From Siminovitchia acidinfaciens (GTDB lineage Bacteria > Bacillota > Bacilli > Bacillales > Bacillaceae_C): a stretch of DNA of 64,000 nt. Numbering within the stretch: position 1 is the first letter of the stretch; each line of letters opens with the position of its first letter. The translations under genes and the position numbers were made by a program. The notes beneath the pieces were generated by a model, which worked only from the letters and a program-made list of their open reading frames with translations, made no database searches and was not told the DNA's origin. Positions 38,414 to 47,767 of the stretch are shown here, one piece after another. The stretch lies in NCBI RefSeq assembly GCF_003605385.1, contig NZ_QYTV02000003.1, forward strand, positions 434,001 to 498,000. The letters run 5' to 3'.

Positions 38414-38803
38414 TTGAAACTCTTCTCCGGCAGTTTTCATACGATAGAACGTTCTTTGAACTATTCTGCATTGAAGCATGAGATAACAGCCCAAAACATC
38501 GCCAATGCAGATACCCCGAACTATAAGGGGAAGAAAGTCAGCTTTGAAAAAGTCTTTAATGATACGATTTCTGCCGCAAAAATTCGTATTACCGACCCGC
38601 GTCATATAAAGGGTTCCAGGCAGATTAATCCAGCCATCACCCTATCCGACAGGCGGGTCCAATACAGTCATAACGGCAATAATGTCGATATTGATAAAGA
38701 AATGTCGAATCTTGCGTCTAATCAAATTTATTACAGCATTTTAACAGAAAGATTAAGCGGCAAGTTCAATTCATTACAAAATGTGATTAAGGGAGGAAAG
38801 TAA
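38414..38803 (+). CDS. flgB: Flagellar basal-body rod protein FlgB
   Basis: A 129-residue proximal rod protein. The rod/hook family motif IANADTPNYKGKKVSFE is near residue 30 and NGNNVDIDKEMSNLASNQ near residue 95. The frame is open from 38372, but the TTG at 38414 after GGCAGGTGTG gives the family start MKLFSG and the B. subtilis length of 129. First gene of the flagellar operon. Confidence 0.96.
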   Translation: MKLFSGSFHTIERSLNYSALKHEITAQNIANADTPNYKGKKVSFEKVFNDTISAAKIRITDPRHIKGSRQINPAITLSDRRVQYSHNGNNVDIDKEMSNLASNQIYYSILTERLSGKFNSLQNVIKGGK

Positions 38804-38805
38804 TA

Positions 38806-39264
38806 GTGACAATGTTCCACTCAATGGGAATTTCTTCCTCTGCGTTAACAGCACAGCGTCTCAGATTGGATGTTATTTCCTCCAACATGGCAAATGTCGA
38901 TACGACGAGGGAGAAGCTGGTTAACGGCGAATGGCAGCCATATAGGCGGAAAATGGTTGTTATGCAGCCAAATGAGAATTCATTTTCTTCGGTCCTTAAT
39001 AAAGCGATTGGCGCTCGTTCCGCTAATAATACTTCTTCAGGAGTGAAAGTGACGAGAATTGTCGAAGATCAAACACCATTTAAAATGATCTATGATCCCG
39101 AACATCCTGATGCCGATGAAAATGGTTATGTATATCAAACCAACGTCGACCCACTGCGCGAGATGGTGGATATGATCAGTGCTACAAGGTCATACGAAGC
39201 AAATGTCACAGTCTTCAATGCAACAAAAGCAATGCTGATGAAGTCGCTTGATATAGGAAAATAA
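38806..39264 (+). CDS. flgC: Flagellar basal-body rod protein FlgC
   Basis: A 152-residue rod protein (MTMFHSMGISSSALTAQRLR, SSNMANVDTTR; C-terminal SATRSYEANVTVFNATK). Start is the GTG after GGGAGGAAAGTAATA; the ATG two codons later is possible. It lies two bases after the flgB stop. Confidence 0.96.
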   Translation: MTMFHSMGISSSALTAQRLRLDVISSNMANVDTTREKLVNGEWQPYRRKMVVMQPNENSFSSVLNKAIGARSANNTSSGVKVTRIVEDQTPFKMIYDPEHPDADENGYVYQTNVDPLREMVDMISATRSYEANVTVFNATKAMLMKSLDIGK

Positions 39265-39285
39265 TTGATCAGGAGGCAATAGACA

Positions 39286-39597
39286 ATGCAGATAAATCAA
39301 CTAGTCTCTCATTTGCCCAATACAATTTCAATAAATGGAAATTCAAAGAAAACTGAGATTGAAAATTTTAATAAAGAAAATAATTTCGGGAATTACTTGA
39401 AAAATGCAATCCAGGAAGTAAACCAACTGCAATTACAATCAGATAAGGCAACAAATATGCTGGCAGAGGGAAAGAAAATTGATTTGCACGAAGTGATGAT
39501 CGCCGGCCAAAAAGCTTCCATATCCATGCAGGCGGCACTGGAAATTCGCAATAAGGCTGTTGAAGCATACCAGGAAATCATGCGAATGCAAGTGTAA
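39286..39597 (+). CDS. fliE: Flagellar hook-basal body protein FliE
   Basis: A 103-residue protein that joins the MS ring and the rod. The conserved C-terminal part is KIDLHEVMIAGQKASISMQ and IRNKAVEAYQEIMRMQV. ATG after CAGGAGGC. Confidence 0.95.
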   Translation: MQINQLVSHLPNTISINGNSKKTEIENFNKENNFGNYLKNAIQEVNQLQLQSDKATNMLAEGKKIDLHEVMIAGQKASISMQAALEIRNKAVEAYQEIMRMQV

Positions 39598-39621
39598 CCG
39601 GAATGTTTAAGGGGACTACCA

Positions 39622-41235
39622 ATGAAAGATTTACTGATTAAGCGTTTTTCATATTTAAAAGAGTATTGGATACAAAGGACAAAAAAACAAAAGATTATTT
39701 ATATTTCCTCGGCCCTTATTTTGCTTTTATTAATCATATTTCTAACAGTTTTGTCAACGCGTACCACCATGGTTCCGCTTTATACAAACTTGTCTCCTTC
39801 TGAAACAGGTGCTATTAAAGAGGAATTAGACACAAGAGGAATCAAATCTGAGATTACGGAAAATGGTTCAACGATACGGGTGCCAGATGGAAGTGCAGAG
39901 ACTTTGATGGTCGAGCTTGCAGCCGAAGGAATCCCTAAATCAGGAAATATTGATTACTCTTTCTTTAGCGAAAACGCCGGTTTTGGGATGACAGACAATG
40001 AATTCAATGTATTGAAACTTGATGCGACTCAAAATGAGCTTGCAAATCTCATAAAAAGCATCGACGGAATAGACGATGCAAATGTAATGATCACCATGCC
40101 GGAAAAAAGTGTCTTTGTAAAAGAGAATAATGAAGAAGCATCGGCATCAATTATTTTACATACAAAGCCGGGGCATGATTTCAACGAGAAGCAAATTAAA
40201 TCCCTGTACCATCTGGTCTCCAAAAGCGTGCCAAATTTACCAACGGACAACATTGTCATTCGGAATCAGTTCCTGGAATACTTTGATTTGAACGATGGTT
40301 CTTATGCCGACAGTGGAATTGACCAGCAAATGAAAATTAAGGAGCGGCTGGAAAGGGATATCCAGCGTCAGGTTCAGCAAATGCTAGGAACATTGATGGG
40401 CCACGATAAAGTGTTGACCTCCGTTACAGCAGATATTGATTTCACCCAGGAAAACAGGGAAGAGAATCTTGTTACTCCGGTAGATGAAGAAAACATGCGT
40501 GGAATTGCCATTAGTGCACAAAGAATCACGGAAACATTTTCCGGAGATGAGGCCCAAGCAGGCGGCATTCCACAAGGCGGCGATCCGGCAGACAGTGGAG
40601 CCAGCCAGTATCTCGAAGGAAGCGGAAATTCTGGTGATTACGAACGGTCCGAAGAAACACTGAATTACGAAGTAAACAAAGTGCGCAAGGAAATAGTGGA
40701 GAGTCCCTATAAAATTCGTGATTTAGGTATTCAGGTAATGGTTGAACCTCCAGAGCCTGAGGAGCCGGCCTCTTTTCCGGAAGAGAGAAGGGAAGATATA
40801 CGGCAGCTTCTTTCCACTATTGTAAGGACGTCCATTGACAAGGAAAGTGGCACCGACATATCTGATGCTGCAATCGATGAAAAAGTTGTTGTATCTGTAC
40901 AACCATTCAATGGAAATATGGATCGTACGGAATCCTCATCACAAACTGGCCTGCCTTGGTGGGGATATATCCTCGGAGCAATTGTTCTTGCCGGCATTGC
41001 TGTTCTAATAATCCTTTGGACAAGAGCAAGAGCTAGAAAAGCTGAAGAGTTGGAAGAAATAGCTTTAATTGCTGAAGAGGCACCTGCGGCACCTGTACAA
41101 CCAACCCTTGAGGAATTAGCGGCTAAGAAAGCAGCGGAAAATCGCGAGCAACTTGAAGAATTAGCAAAAGAGAACCCGGAACAATTTGCCAACCTGCTGC
41201 GCACATGGCTTGCTGAAGAAGAGGAGGAAATTTAG
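39622..41235 (+). CDS. fliF: Flagellar MS-ring protein FliF
   Basis: A 537-residue MS-ring protein. Two membrane helices frame a large periplasm-side region: near residues 26-44 (IIYISSALILLLLIIFLTVL) and about 447-468 (WGYILGAIVLAGIAVLIILW). Between them are ring-building motifs such as TRGIKSEI, KLDATQNELANLI and ARVMI-type 'ANVMITMPEKSVF'. The C-terminal tail (LRTWLAEEEEEI) binds FliG. AAGGGGAC ribosome site. Confidence 0.97.
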   Translation: MKDLLIKRFSYLKEYWIQRTKKQKIIYISSALILLLLIIFLTVLSTRTTMVPLYTNLSPSETGAIKEELDTRGIKSEITENGSTIRVPDGSAETLMVELAAEGIPKSGNIDYSFFSENAGFGMTDNEFNVLKLDATQNELANLIKSIDGIDDANVMITMPEKSVFVKENNEEASASIILHTKPGHDFNEKQIKSLYHLVSKSVPNLPTDNIVIRNQFLEYFDLNDGSYADSGIDQQMKIKERLERDIQRQVQQMLGTLMGHDKVLTSVTADIDFTQENREENLVTPVDEENMRGIAISAQRITETFSGDEAQAGGIPQGGDPADSGASQYLEGSGNSGDYERSEETLNYEVNKVRKEIVESPYKIRDLGIQVMVEPPEPEEPASFPEERREDIRQLLSTIVRTSIDKESGTDISDAAIDEKVVVSVQPFNGNMDRTESSSQTGLPWWGYILGAIVLAGIAVLIILWTRARARKAEELEEIALIAEEAPAAPVQPTLEELAAKKAAENREQLEELAKENPEQFANLLRTWLAEEEEEI

Positions 41236-41239
41236 AGGA

Positions 41240-42247
41240 ATGGATAAAAAACAAAAAATGTCAGCAATTCAAAAGGCCGCAGTACTTCTAATTTCTCTCG
41301 GTCCCGATACTGCTTCAAAAATTTATAAACAACTGACGGAAAAAGAAGTTGAAAAGCTTACGATGGAAATTTCGAGCTTGAGAAACGTAACGGCCGAAAA
41401 AAAAGATAAGGTAGTCGGTGAGTTTCATCAAATTGCTCTTGCACAGAAATATATAACACAGGGCGGGTTGGACTATGCAAAAGTAGTATTGGAAAAAGCT
41501 TTCGGTTATGAAGAAGCTACGAAGATGCTGAAGAGGCTGAATGCCTCCTTGCAGGTCCGCCCGTTTGATTTTGCCAAAAGGGCTGATGCCGGACAAATTT
41601 TACATTTTATTCAAAACGAGCATCCGCAGACAATTGCCCTTGTCTTATCATATTTGGATCCGGAAAAAGCGGGCCAAATCCTCTCTGAGCTTCCGACTGA
41701 TACGCAGGCGGATATTGCAAGAAGGATTGCCGTAATGGATGGTACATCTCCAGATGTCATCCGTGAGGTTGAGGAGATACTTAAGAGAAAGCTGTCTGCG
41801 ACTGTCACAGATGATTATTCTCAAAGCGGCGGTATCGAATCTATTGTCCAGGTGCTCCAAGGAGTTGACCGGGCCACGGAGAAAACTATTCTTGATACGC
41901 TTGGGATACAGGATCCCGGCCTTGCGGAGGACATTAGGGAAAGAATGTTTGTCTTTGAGGACATCGTTATTTTGGACAATCTTTCGATTCAGCGTGTAAT
42001 CAGGGAATGTGATAGTGATGACTTGATGCTCGCACTTAGAGTCGCCAGTGATGAAGTTAAGGAAACCATCTTTAAAAATATGTCTACACGTATGGCTGTG
42101 ACACTTCAAGAAGAAATTGAATTGATGGGACCTGTGCGTTTGCGTGAAATTGAGGAAGCCCAGTCCAATATTGTTGCGATTATTCGCCGTCTGGAAGATG
42201 CTGGCGAAATCATTCTCGCCCGTGGAGGGGATGAAATTATTGTCTAA
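41240..42247 (+). CDS. fliG: Flagellar motor switch protein FliG
   Basis: A 335-residue switch/rotor protein that couples the stator to rotation. Family segments: KAAVLLISLGPDTASKIYK, NEHPQTIALVLSYLDP (EHPQT motif), RRIAVMDGTSPDVI, and the torque helix DEVKETIFKNMSTRMA, with VRLREIEEAQ. The frame is open from 41186, inside fliF; ATG 41240 gives the usual start. It ends inside the first codons of fliH. Confidence 0.97.
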   Translation: MDKKQKMSAIQKAAVLLISLGPDTASKIYKQLTEKEVEKLTMEISSLRNVTAEKKDKVVGEFHQIALAQKYITQGGLDYAKVVLEKAFGYEEATKMLKRLNASLQVRPFDFAKRADAGQILHFIQNEHPQTIALVLSYLDPEKAGQILSELPTDTQADIARRIAVMDGTSPDVIREVEEILKRKLSATVTDDYSQSGGIESIVQVLQGVDRATEKTILDTLGIQDPGLAEDIRERMFVFEDIVILDNLSIQRVIRECDSDDLMLALRVASDEVKETIFKNMSTRMAVTLQEEIELMGPVRLREIEEAQSNIVAIIRRLEDAGEIILARGGDEIIV

Positions 42248-43004
42248 CATAATCAAGCTTCATTCGGACAGGATTTTAACTGGCTCAAAGATTATCAAGC
42301 CGCGGATTGTCGAAACAGTGGAAAGTCAAGAGGCTGCAATAGATCCTCTGATCGAAGAAAAAGCACAAAAAATTATTAAACAAGCGGAAGAAAGAGCCCG
42401 GCAATTAATTGATAGAGCTGTCCGCGAGACAGAACAAATGAAGGTTGCCGTTCAAGAGGAGAAAGATCTCTGGGATACGGAAAAAATGAAATTATCTGAG
42501 GAAGCATGGAACGAAGGCTACCAAAACGGTTTGCTAGAAGGACGTACAGAAGGAAAAAGCGAGTATAAAAGCCTGATTGTAACAGCACGGGATACAATTC
42601 AACATGCAAAGTCAGATTTCAAAACATATATCTTACAGGCTGAACAGACAATACTGGACCTTTCAATCGCAAGCACGAAAACGATCTTGGGGTCAGTCCT
42701 GTCCGAAGAACCTGAGAAATTCATCGGAGTTGTAACGAAGGCTCTGAATGAATTAAAGAATGAAAAAGAAATTGAGATATATGTTCATCCTTCAAACTTT
42801 CAACTGTTAGTTACATCTAGAAAAGTTTTAGAATCAATCTTCCCGCGAGAGGTGCTTTTCTATATATATCCAAGTGAGGAACTAAATGTTCATGATTGCG
42901 TGATTGAATGTGAAACGACCAGGATTGATGCCGGCATTGACAGCCAGTTGACGGAATTGAAAGGAAGGCTGGCGGAACTCCTGGCCGTCGAACAAATGAA
43001 ATGA
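42240..43004 (+). CDS. fliH: Flagellar assembly protein FliH
   Basis: A 254-residue regulator of the export ATPase. A long charged coiled coil (about 30-125: EEKAQKIIKQAEERARQLID) is followed by the V/A-ATPase subunit E-like C-terminal domain. The frame opens at 42144, but the TTG at 42240 after GGAGGGGATG gives MSNIIKLHSDRIL, which resembles B. subtilis MSNLIK. It overlaps fliG and fliI by a few bases on each side. Confidence 0.92.
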   Translation: MSNIIKLHSDRILTGSKIIKPRIVETVESQEAAIDPLIEEKAQKIIKQAEERARQLIDRAVRETEQMKVAVQEEKDLWDTEKMKLSEEAWNEGYQNGLLEGRTEGKSEYKSLIVTARDTIQHAKSDFKTYILQAEQTILDLSIASTKTILGSVLSEEPEKFIGVVTKALNELKNEKEIEIYVHPSNFQLLVTSRKVLESIFPREVLFYIYPSEELNVHDCVIECETTRIDAGIDSQLTELKGRLAELLAVEQMK

Positions 43005-44329
43005 GAGCAAGGGACCTTCTTCCACAAATTAGAAAAATCAACCCTCTGAAGAAGTATGGAAAAGTGGTCAAAGTGGTGGGCTTGATGATTGAATCATGCG
43101 GGCCAGAAAGTTCCATTGGAGATGTTTGCATCATCCATACAGGGAATGATCAAGCTGACAGCCGGACGGTTTTAGCAGAGGTCGTCGGTTTTAAGGGAAA
43201 ACATCTAATTTTAATGCCATACACAAATTTACTTGACGTTGCTCCTGGTAACCTTGTCGAGTCTACTGGAAAACCGTTAGAAGTCAATGTGGGGCCCGAA
43301 ATGATTGGTAAGGTTGTTGATTCGCTGGGCAATCCTTTGGATGAATCGGCCATTCCCCGTGGCATGGCTGCCGTCCAAATAGACTGCGATCCGCCTAATC
43401 CATTAACCAGGCCACCCATCTCAGAGCAACTTGAAGTTGGAGTAAGGGCAATCGATAGTATGCTACCAGTCGGAAATGGACAGCGGATGGGGATTTTTGC
43501 GGGTAGCGGTGTTGGAAAAAGTACATTGCTGGGTATGATAGCACGCAATACGACTGCGGATATCAATGTGATTGCACTGATTGGGGAGCGTGGAAGAGAA
43601 GTAAAAGAATTCCTGGAAAACGATCTGGGGCCTGAAGGATTAAAAAAGTCGATTATTGTCGCATCCACTTCTGACCAGCCGGCTCTTATGAGAATTAAAG
43701 GCGCTTTTACAGCAACAGCCATTGCCGAATATTTTAGGGATATGGGTTGTAATGTAAACCTATTGATGGATTCAGTCACAAGGGTAGCCATGAGTCAACG
43801 AGAAGTTGGACTTGCTGTTGGTGAGCCGCCTGCTACAAGGGGATATACACCCTCGGTTTTCGCTCTCCTTCCTCGACTGCTTGAAAGAACCGGCACAAGT
43901 ACACTCGGCTCGATTACCGCCTTTTATACAGTTCTCGTCGATGGTGATGATATGAATGAACCGATCGCAGACACTGTTAGGGGGATATTGGATGGACATA
44001 TTGTCCTGGATCGCTCTTTGGCAAATAAAGGCCATTATCCGGCAATCAATGTGTTAAAGAGTGTAAGCAGGCTCATGAACCAGCTTGCTGCACCAGAACA
44101 TAAAATGGCGGCCAATACGATTCGGAATCTGTTGAGTACGTATGTGAATTCGGAAGACTTAATCAATATAGGTGCTTATAAAAAAGGTGCCTCAAAGGAA
44201 ATTGATGAGGCAATCGATTATCAACCCGAAATCATCAAGTTTTTACAGCAAGACACACATGAGCATCCGTCTAAGGAAGTAAGTATCCAGGCTTTGATCA
44301 ATTTGGCAGAAACGGGTGAGTTTCGTTGA
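43001..44329 (+). CDS. fliI: Flagellum-specific ATP synthase FliI
   Basis: A 442-residue export ATPase related to the F1 beta subunit. Walker A GIFAGSGVGKSTLLGM (about residue 162), IALIGERGREVKEFLE, Walker B NLLMDSVTRVAMSQRE and the family block GEPPATRGYTPSVFALLPRL. It overlaps fliH by ATGA and fliJ by TTGA. Confidence 0.98.
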   Translation: MRARDLLPQIRKINPLKKYGKVVKVVGLMIESCGPESSIGDVCIIHTGNDQADSRTVLAEVVGFKGKHLILMPYTNLLDVAPGNLVESTGKPLEVNVGPEMIGKVVDSLGNPLDESAIPRGMAAVQIDCDPPNPLTRPPISEQLEVGVRAIDSMLPVGNGQRMGIFAGSGVGKSTLLGMIARNTTADINVIALIGERGREVKEFLENDLGPEGLKKSIIVASTSDQPALMRIKGAFTATAIAEYFRDMGCNVNLLMDSVTRVAMSQREVGLAVGEPPATRGYTPSVFALLPRLLERTGTSTLGSITAFYTVLVDGDDMNEPIADTVRGILDGHIVLDRSLANKGHYPAINVLKSVSRLMNQLAAPEHKMAANTIRNLLSTYVNSEDLINIGAYKKGASKEIDEAIDYQPEIIKFLQQDTHEHPSKEVSIQALINLAETGEFR

Positions 44330-44772
44330 GGTTTAACTACAAATTCCAGCATATTTTGACGCTGAAAGAAAGAGAGAAAGAAGAGACTCTCACACTCTAT
44401 GATGAGTCAGTCCGTCAATTTGAGAATGCTGCCAAGAAACTATACGATTTGTTGAAGAAAAAAGAAGTATTGGAACAATTTCAATCAGATAAATTGGAGA
44501 CAGGCTACTCCATCCAAAAAATCAGGCATAACCAACTTTTCATAAATAACCTTGAAGAGACAATAGATTTTTGGCAAAAGAAAGTTCTGGCAACACGCAA
44601 TGAAATGCGCTATTGGGAAGGAAAACTTCTTGAGAGCAATATCGAAGTGAAAAAGTATGAAAAAATGAAAGATAAAAGTTATGAGTATTTTCAACAGTGG
44701 ATCAATACAAATGAAAATAATCAAATGGATGAAATAGCAGCCATACAATTCCAACATCGAAAAGGAAATTAG
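44326..44772 (+). CDS. fliJ: Flagellar export chaperone FliJ
   Basis: A 148-residue, highly charged, all-helical protein (FKYQHILTLKEREKEE-like N terminus RFNYKFQHILTLKEREKEE), the stalk-like coiled coil that contacts FliI and FlhA. TTG start overlapping the fliI stop. Confidence 0.9.
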   Translation: MRFNYKFQHILTLKEREKEETLTLYDESVRQFENAAKKLYDLLKKKEVLEQFQSDKLETGYSIQKIRHNQLFINNLEETIDFWQKKVLATRNEMRYWEGKLLESNIEVKKYEKMKDKSYEYFQQWINTNENNQMDEIAAIQFQHRKGN

Positions 44773-44778
44773 GTGACA

Positions 44779-45387
44779 ATGGTGGCTAGTACCGAAGAAA
44801 CTCAAACAGAGTATAAGAAATCCAGCCCTTTTCAAAAGCTTTTTTCATGGGTTGTTATCCCTCTCCTGATTTTACTGTTTCTCACCTTGCTGGCTGCTAC
44901 GGTTATGGGTGTGAACGTATATGAAAAGGCTAGGGAAATCGGAGGAAATATCCCAATGGTATCCTCCATTCTTGGAAACAAAGAAACTGTAAATATTAAG
45001 GATCATAATGAAGCAATTGTTAAATTGGAAGCCCAAATTGAAGAAAAGAATGCGAAAATCAACCGTTTAGAAAGAAAAGTGGAAGAAAAAGAGTCTGAAA
45101 TTGATCTTCTAAACCAAGATAAGAAAAGATTAGAAACGACCATCGAGGAAAAAAACCAGGTGGATAACGATGGGAAACGTGAAATTAAAGATATAGTTGC
45201 AGTCTATGAAACAATGATGCCCAAGCGGGCTGCTTCTATCATTATAGAAATGAAAGACAATGAAGCTGTCAACATCCTTTCGAAATTGGGTTCCGAACCG
45301 CTCGCAAGAATTATGGAAAAAATGCCTCCGGATAAAGCAGCAACATATACTCAGATGTTGGCTGTCAACACAAGTGAAGAGAGGTGA
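44779..45387 (+). CDS. ylxF: MotE/YlxF family flagellar protein
   Basis: A 202-residue protein with one N-terminal membrane helix (about residues 21-45, VVIPLLILLFLTLLAATVMG), a coiled coil (about 75-125, LEAQIEEKNAKINRLERKV) and a C-terminal MgtE-N/MotE domain (YETMMPKRAASIIIEM, RIMEKMPPDKAATYTQML). Genes of this kind sit between fliJ and fliK in Bacillus. ATG 44779 with AGGTGACA upstream is chosen; GTG 44773 is possible. Function at the basal body is inferred. Confidence 0.88.
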   Translation: MVASTEETQTEYKKSSPFQKLFSWVVIPLLILLFLTLLAATVMGVNVYEKAREIGGNIPMVSSILGNKETVNIKDHNEAIVKLEAQIEEKNAKINRLERKVEEKESEIDLLNQDKKRLETTIEEKNQVDNDGKREIKDIVAVYETMMPKRAASIIIEMKDNEAVNILSKLGSEPLARIMEKMPPDKAATYTQMLAVNTSEER

Positions 45388-45391
45388 AAAA

Positions 45392-46648
45392 GTGAAGATC
45401 CCAATATTTGATGCTGCTCCAAATTTTATTATGACGAAACAATCGAGGAATGAAACTAGGCAAGGCAATGGCTTGTTTGGGGATATTCTCAATCTGAAGA
45501 TGCAAAGCTTTCAGGCAGAATCCGGGAATGAGACGACGGAAACTACAGAACAAGACAGTACTTTGAACCAAGTGCTGGCGAATGCATTAAAGATACTGGA
45601 GGAACTTAAGGAGACAACAGGATACGATCTAGATGCGGATGAACAGGAGCTTTTGCAAAAGGCAATTGATTTGCTGGGCCGAATAGACACTGAGTCAGAA
45701 GGAACAGCAGCACTTTTAGAAGCTCTGGATTATTTCGTAGCCTCTGCCGGCAAGAGTAAATTTGAAGGTGAATTAGGTTCTGAAGCGCTGAAAGATGTTT
45801 TGGGCTATTCAAAAGTGTCACTTCAGCAATACGATCTTTTGAAAAATGGTCCTCCTTCTCTTGCACATCTAAATTCACAACAATCCCAACAACGATTGTT
45901 GCAAACAAGCGCAGAACAATTAATTTTGGAGAACGGCAACAAGAGCAACCCAGGAATCGAGTCGGAAAGTCTGATCAGACAGCCGATAAGTGTAGATGGT
46001 GATGAGACATTTCCATTAGCCCTACGATTGCAGCCTATACGTTCTTCAAATGAATCGGAAGCGGACAGGAGCTTGTTGGCACCTGAGCCAGAAGGTACAC
46101 AAGCAGGAGTTCAATCGAAGTCCGACACAAATATCGGCCAGGCATCAACCATGAAGGCTACAAGTGAAATAGACCAAGTAATTGTCAGGCTCGTCGAAAC
46201 AGGTTCCAATGAAAGAAAGGCGAGAGAGTTGGTCAGGCAATTTACAAACATTCTACAAAGGTCCAATTTCAGCCAAGCCCTTCAAACAAAAAGTTTAACA
46301 ATCCGCCTGTATCCTGAACATCTTGGTTCGCTTCGCATTGAACTGTTGCAAAGGGATGGCGTGATGATTGCGCGTATTTTGGCAGCGACGAATATGGCGA
46401 AAGATTTACTTGATTCGCAAATCCATCAGTTAAGGCAGGCATTTGTCCAGCAGAACATCCAGGTGGATAAGGTGGACATCACTTTTCAGGAAAATATGAA
46501 TAAATATACAAGCCAAGATCAAAGAAACCATGGTCAGGAGCAGCAAGATCCTAACGAAGGTAAAGGATCGGATGTTTTTAATGGAGAAAATGATGAAGAA
46601 GATTTCTCCCAATTTTTACATAAAGTTTTATTTGAAACGGAAGTGTAG
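45392..46648 (+). CDS. fliK: Flagellar hook-length control protein FliK
   Basis: A 418-residue protein with a long polar N-terminal region (about 1-290) and a conserved C-terminal hook domain (LTIRLYPEHLGSLRIELLQR, about 308-327; AFVQQNIQVDKVDITF). It controls hook length and triggers the switch in FlhB specificity. The frame is open from 45260, inside ylxF; the GTG at 45392 after GAGAGGTG is chosen. Confidence 0.9.
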   Translation: MKIPIFDAAPNFIMTKQSRNETRQGNGLFGDILNLKMQSFQAESGNETTETTEQDSTLNQVLANALKILEELKETTGYDLDADEQELLQKAIDLLGRIDTESEGTAALLEALDYFVASAGKSKFEGELGSEALKDVLGYSKVSLQQYDLLKNGPPSLAHLNSQQSQQRLLQTSAEQLILENGNKSNPGIESESLIRQPISVDGDETFPLALRLQPIRSSNESEADRSLLAPEPEGTQAGVQSKSDTNIGQASTMKATSEIDQVIVRLVETGSNERKARELVRQFTNILQRSNFSQALQTKSLTIRLYPEHLGSLRIELLQRDGVMIARILAATNMAKDLLDSQIHQLRQAFVQQNIQVDKVDITFQENMNKYTSQDQRNHGQEQQDPNEGKGSDVFNGENDEEDFSQFLHKVLFETEV

Positions 46649-46657
46649 GTGACGGGA

Positions 46658-47290
46658 ATGCCAAACACGATTGGTAGTGATTATTTTCTGCCGACAGAAA
46701 CGGTGAAGCGGCAGACGGGAAATAACGATTCGTTGGGAAAGGATGCCTTTTTAAAGATTCTGTTCACGCAGCTGCAAAATCAGGATCCGCTAAGCCCAAT
46801 GGACGATAAAGAATTCATTGGTCAGATGGCGACTTTTTCTTCCCTTGAACAATTGACCAATATGAACCAGACATTGGAAAAGTTTGTTGAAAGTGCCTCG
46901 CAGGCGAATCTGATTTCCTTCAGCGAGTTTGTCGGAAAAGAAGTGACGTGGCATCAGATCATCGAAAGCAATGATCCGCTGAAAGCTCCTGAAATACTTG
47001 AAGGAAAAGGTGTTGTTCGTTCGGTGCAGTTTTTAGGAGATTCGGTAAAGATAATCCTTGAAGACGGCCAGGAATTGGCGCCGGCAAATATTTCGGAAAT
47101 CCATCAAAATGGTGGTGATCATTCACTTGTCACTGCAAGTCATCTGATAGGGAAGAAAGTCTCCTGGATGGATGATGAACAGGAGAAATCAGGTCTTGTA
47201 AAGTCAGTGACGTCAAAAGGCGGAATCATTTCAGTGATTCTTGAAGACGGAACAGTGATCGAATCCAAAAGCCTTACAAAAATCGAATAA
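46658..47290 (+). CDS. flgD: Flagellar hook assembly protein FlgD
   Basis: A 210-residue hook-capping protein. The diagnostic N-terminal motif FLKILFTQLQNQDPLSPMD is near residue 30, followed by the EFIGQMATFSSLEQL helix and a C-terminal domain with two similar beta repeats (VGKEVTW.. and IGKKVSWMD..). GTG 46649 directly after fliK is also in frame; the ATG at 46658 fits the AGGTGACGG site better. Confidence 0.94.
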   Translation: MPNTIGSDYFLPTETVKRQTGNNDSLGKDAFLKILFTQLQNQDPLSPMDDKEFIGQMATFSSLEQLTNMNQTLEKFVESASQANLISFSEFVGKEVTWHQIIESNDPLKAPEILEGKGVVRSVQFLGDSVKIILEDGQELAPANISEIHQNGGDHSLVTASHLIGKKVSWMDDEQEKSGLVKSVTSKGGIISVILEDGTVIESKSLTKIE

Positions 47291-47303
47291 GGGAGATGGT
47301 TGA

Positions 47304-47684
47304 ATGAAAAATTATATCCATCCTCTTAATGCACATCTCCATGTGAATGCAATCAGAAATGCCGACCTGCAAAAAGACGATGGCCAGTCGTTCTCTAATG
47401 AGCTACAGATGGCGATTGAAAACCCAGGTCATTTGAAAATCAGCAAACATGCCAAGGCAAGGATGGAACAAAGGAATATTGATATCAGCCCGAAAAAATG
47501 GCAGCAGATTGGGGAAAAAATTACCGAAGCTAAGGTGAAGGGCGTCAAAGAACCTCTCGTTCTTCTGGAAAATGCGGCTTTGCTCGTAAGTGCTAAAAAC
47601 AGCACCGTAATAACAATGATGTCCAGAGATGAAGCAAACGGACAAATATTCAATAATATCGACGGCACAATCATAGTGAACTAG
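47304..47684 (+). CDS. Small flagellar operon protein of the flgD-flgE junction
   Basis: A 126-residue soluble protein with no membrane helix. It matches the conserved 'flagellar operon protein' family found between flgD and flgE in many Firmicutes (ISKHAKARMEQRNIDISPKK, then AKVKGVKEPLVLLENAALL). Function unknown; because it lies between the hook cap and the hook genes, a role in hook assembly is a reasonable guess. ATG after GGGAGATGG. Confidence 0.82.
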   Translation: MKNYIHPLNAHLHVNAIRNADLQKDDGQSFSNELQMAIENPGHLKISKHAKARMEQRNIDISPKKWQQIGEKITEAKVKGVKEPLVLLENAALLVSAKNSTVITMMSRDEANGQIFNNIDGTIIVN

Positions 47685-47767
47685 AAAAATAGAAGGCTGG
47701 ACCTTTTTAAGGAAGCCAAAAGCCGCCGATTGACAGACGCGGTTACTACGAAAGGGGAAATGGGAAC

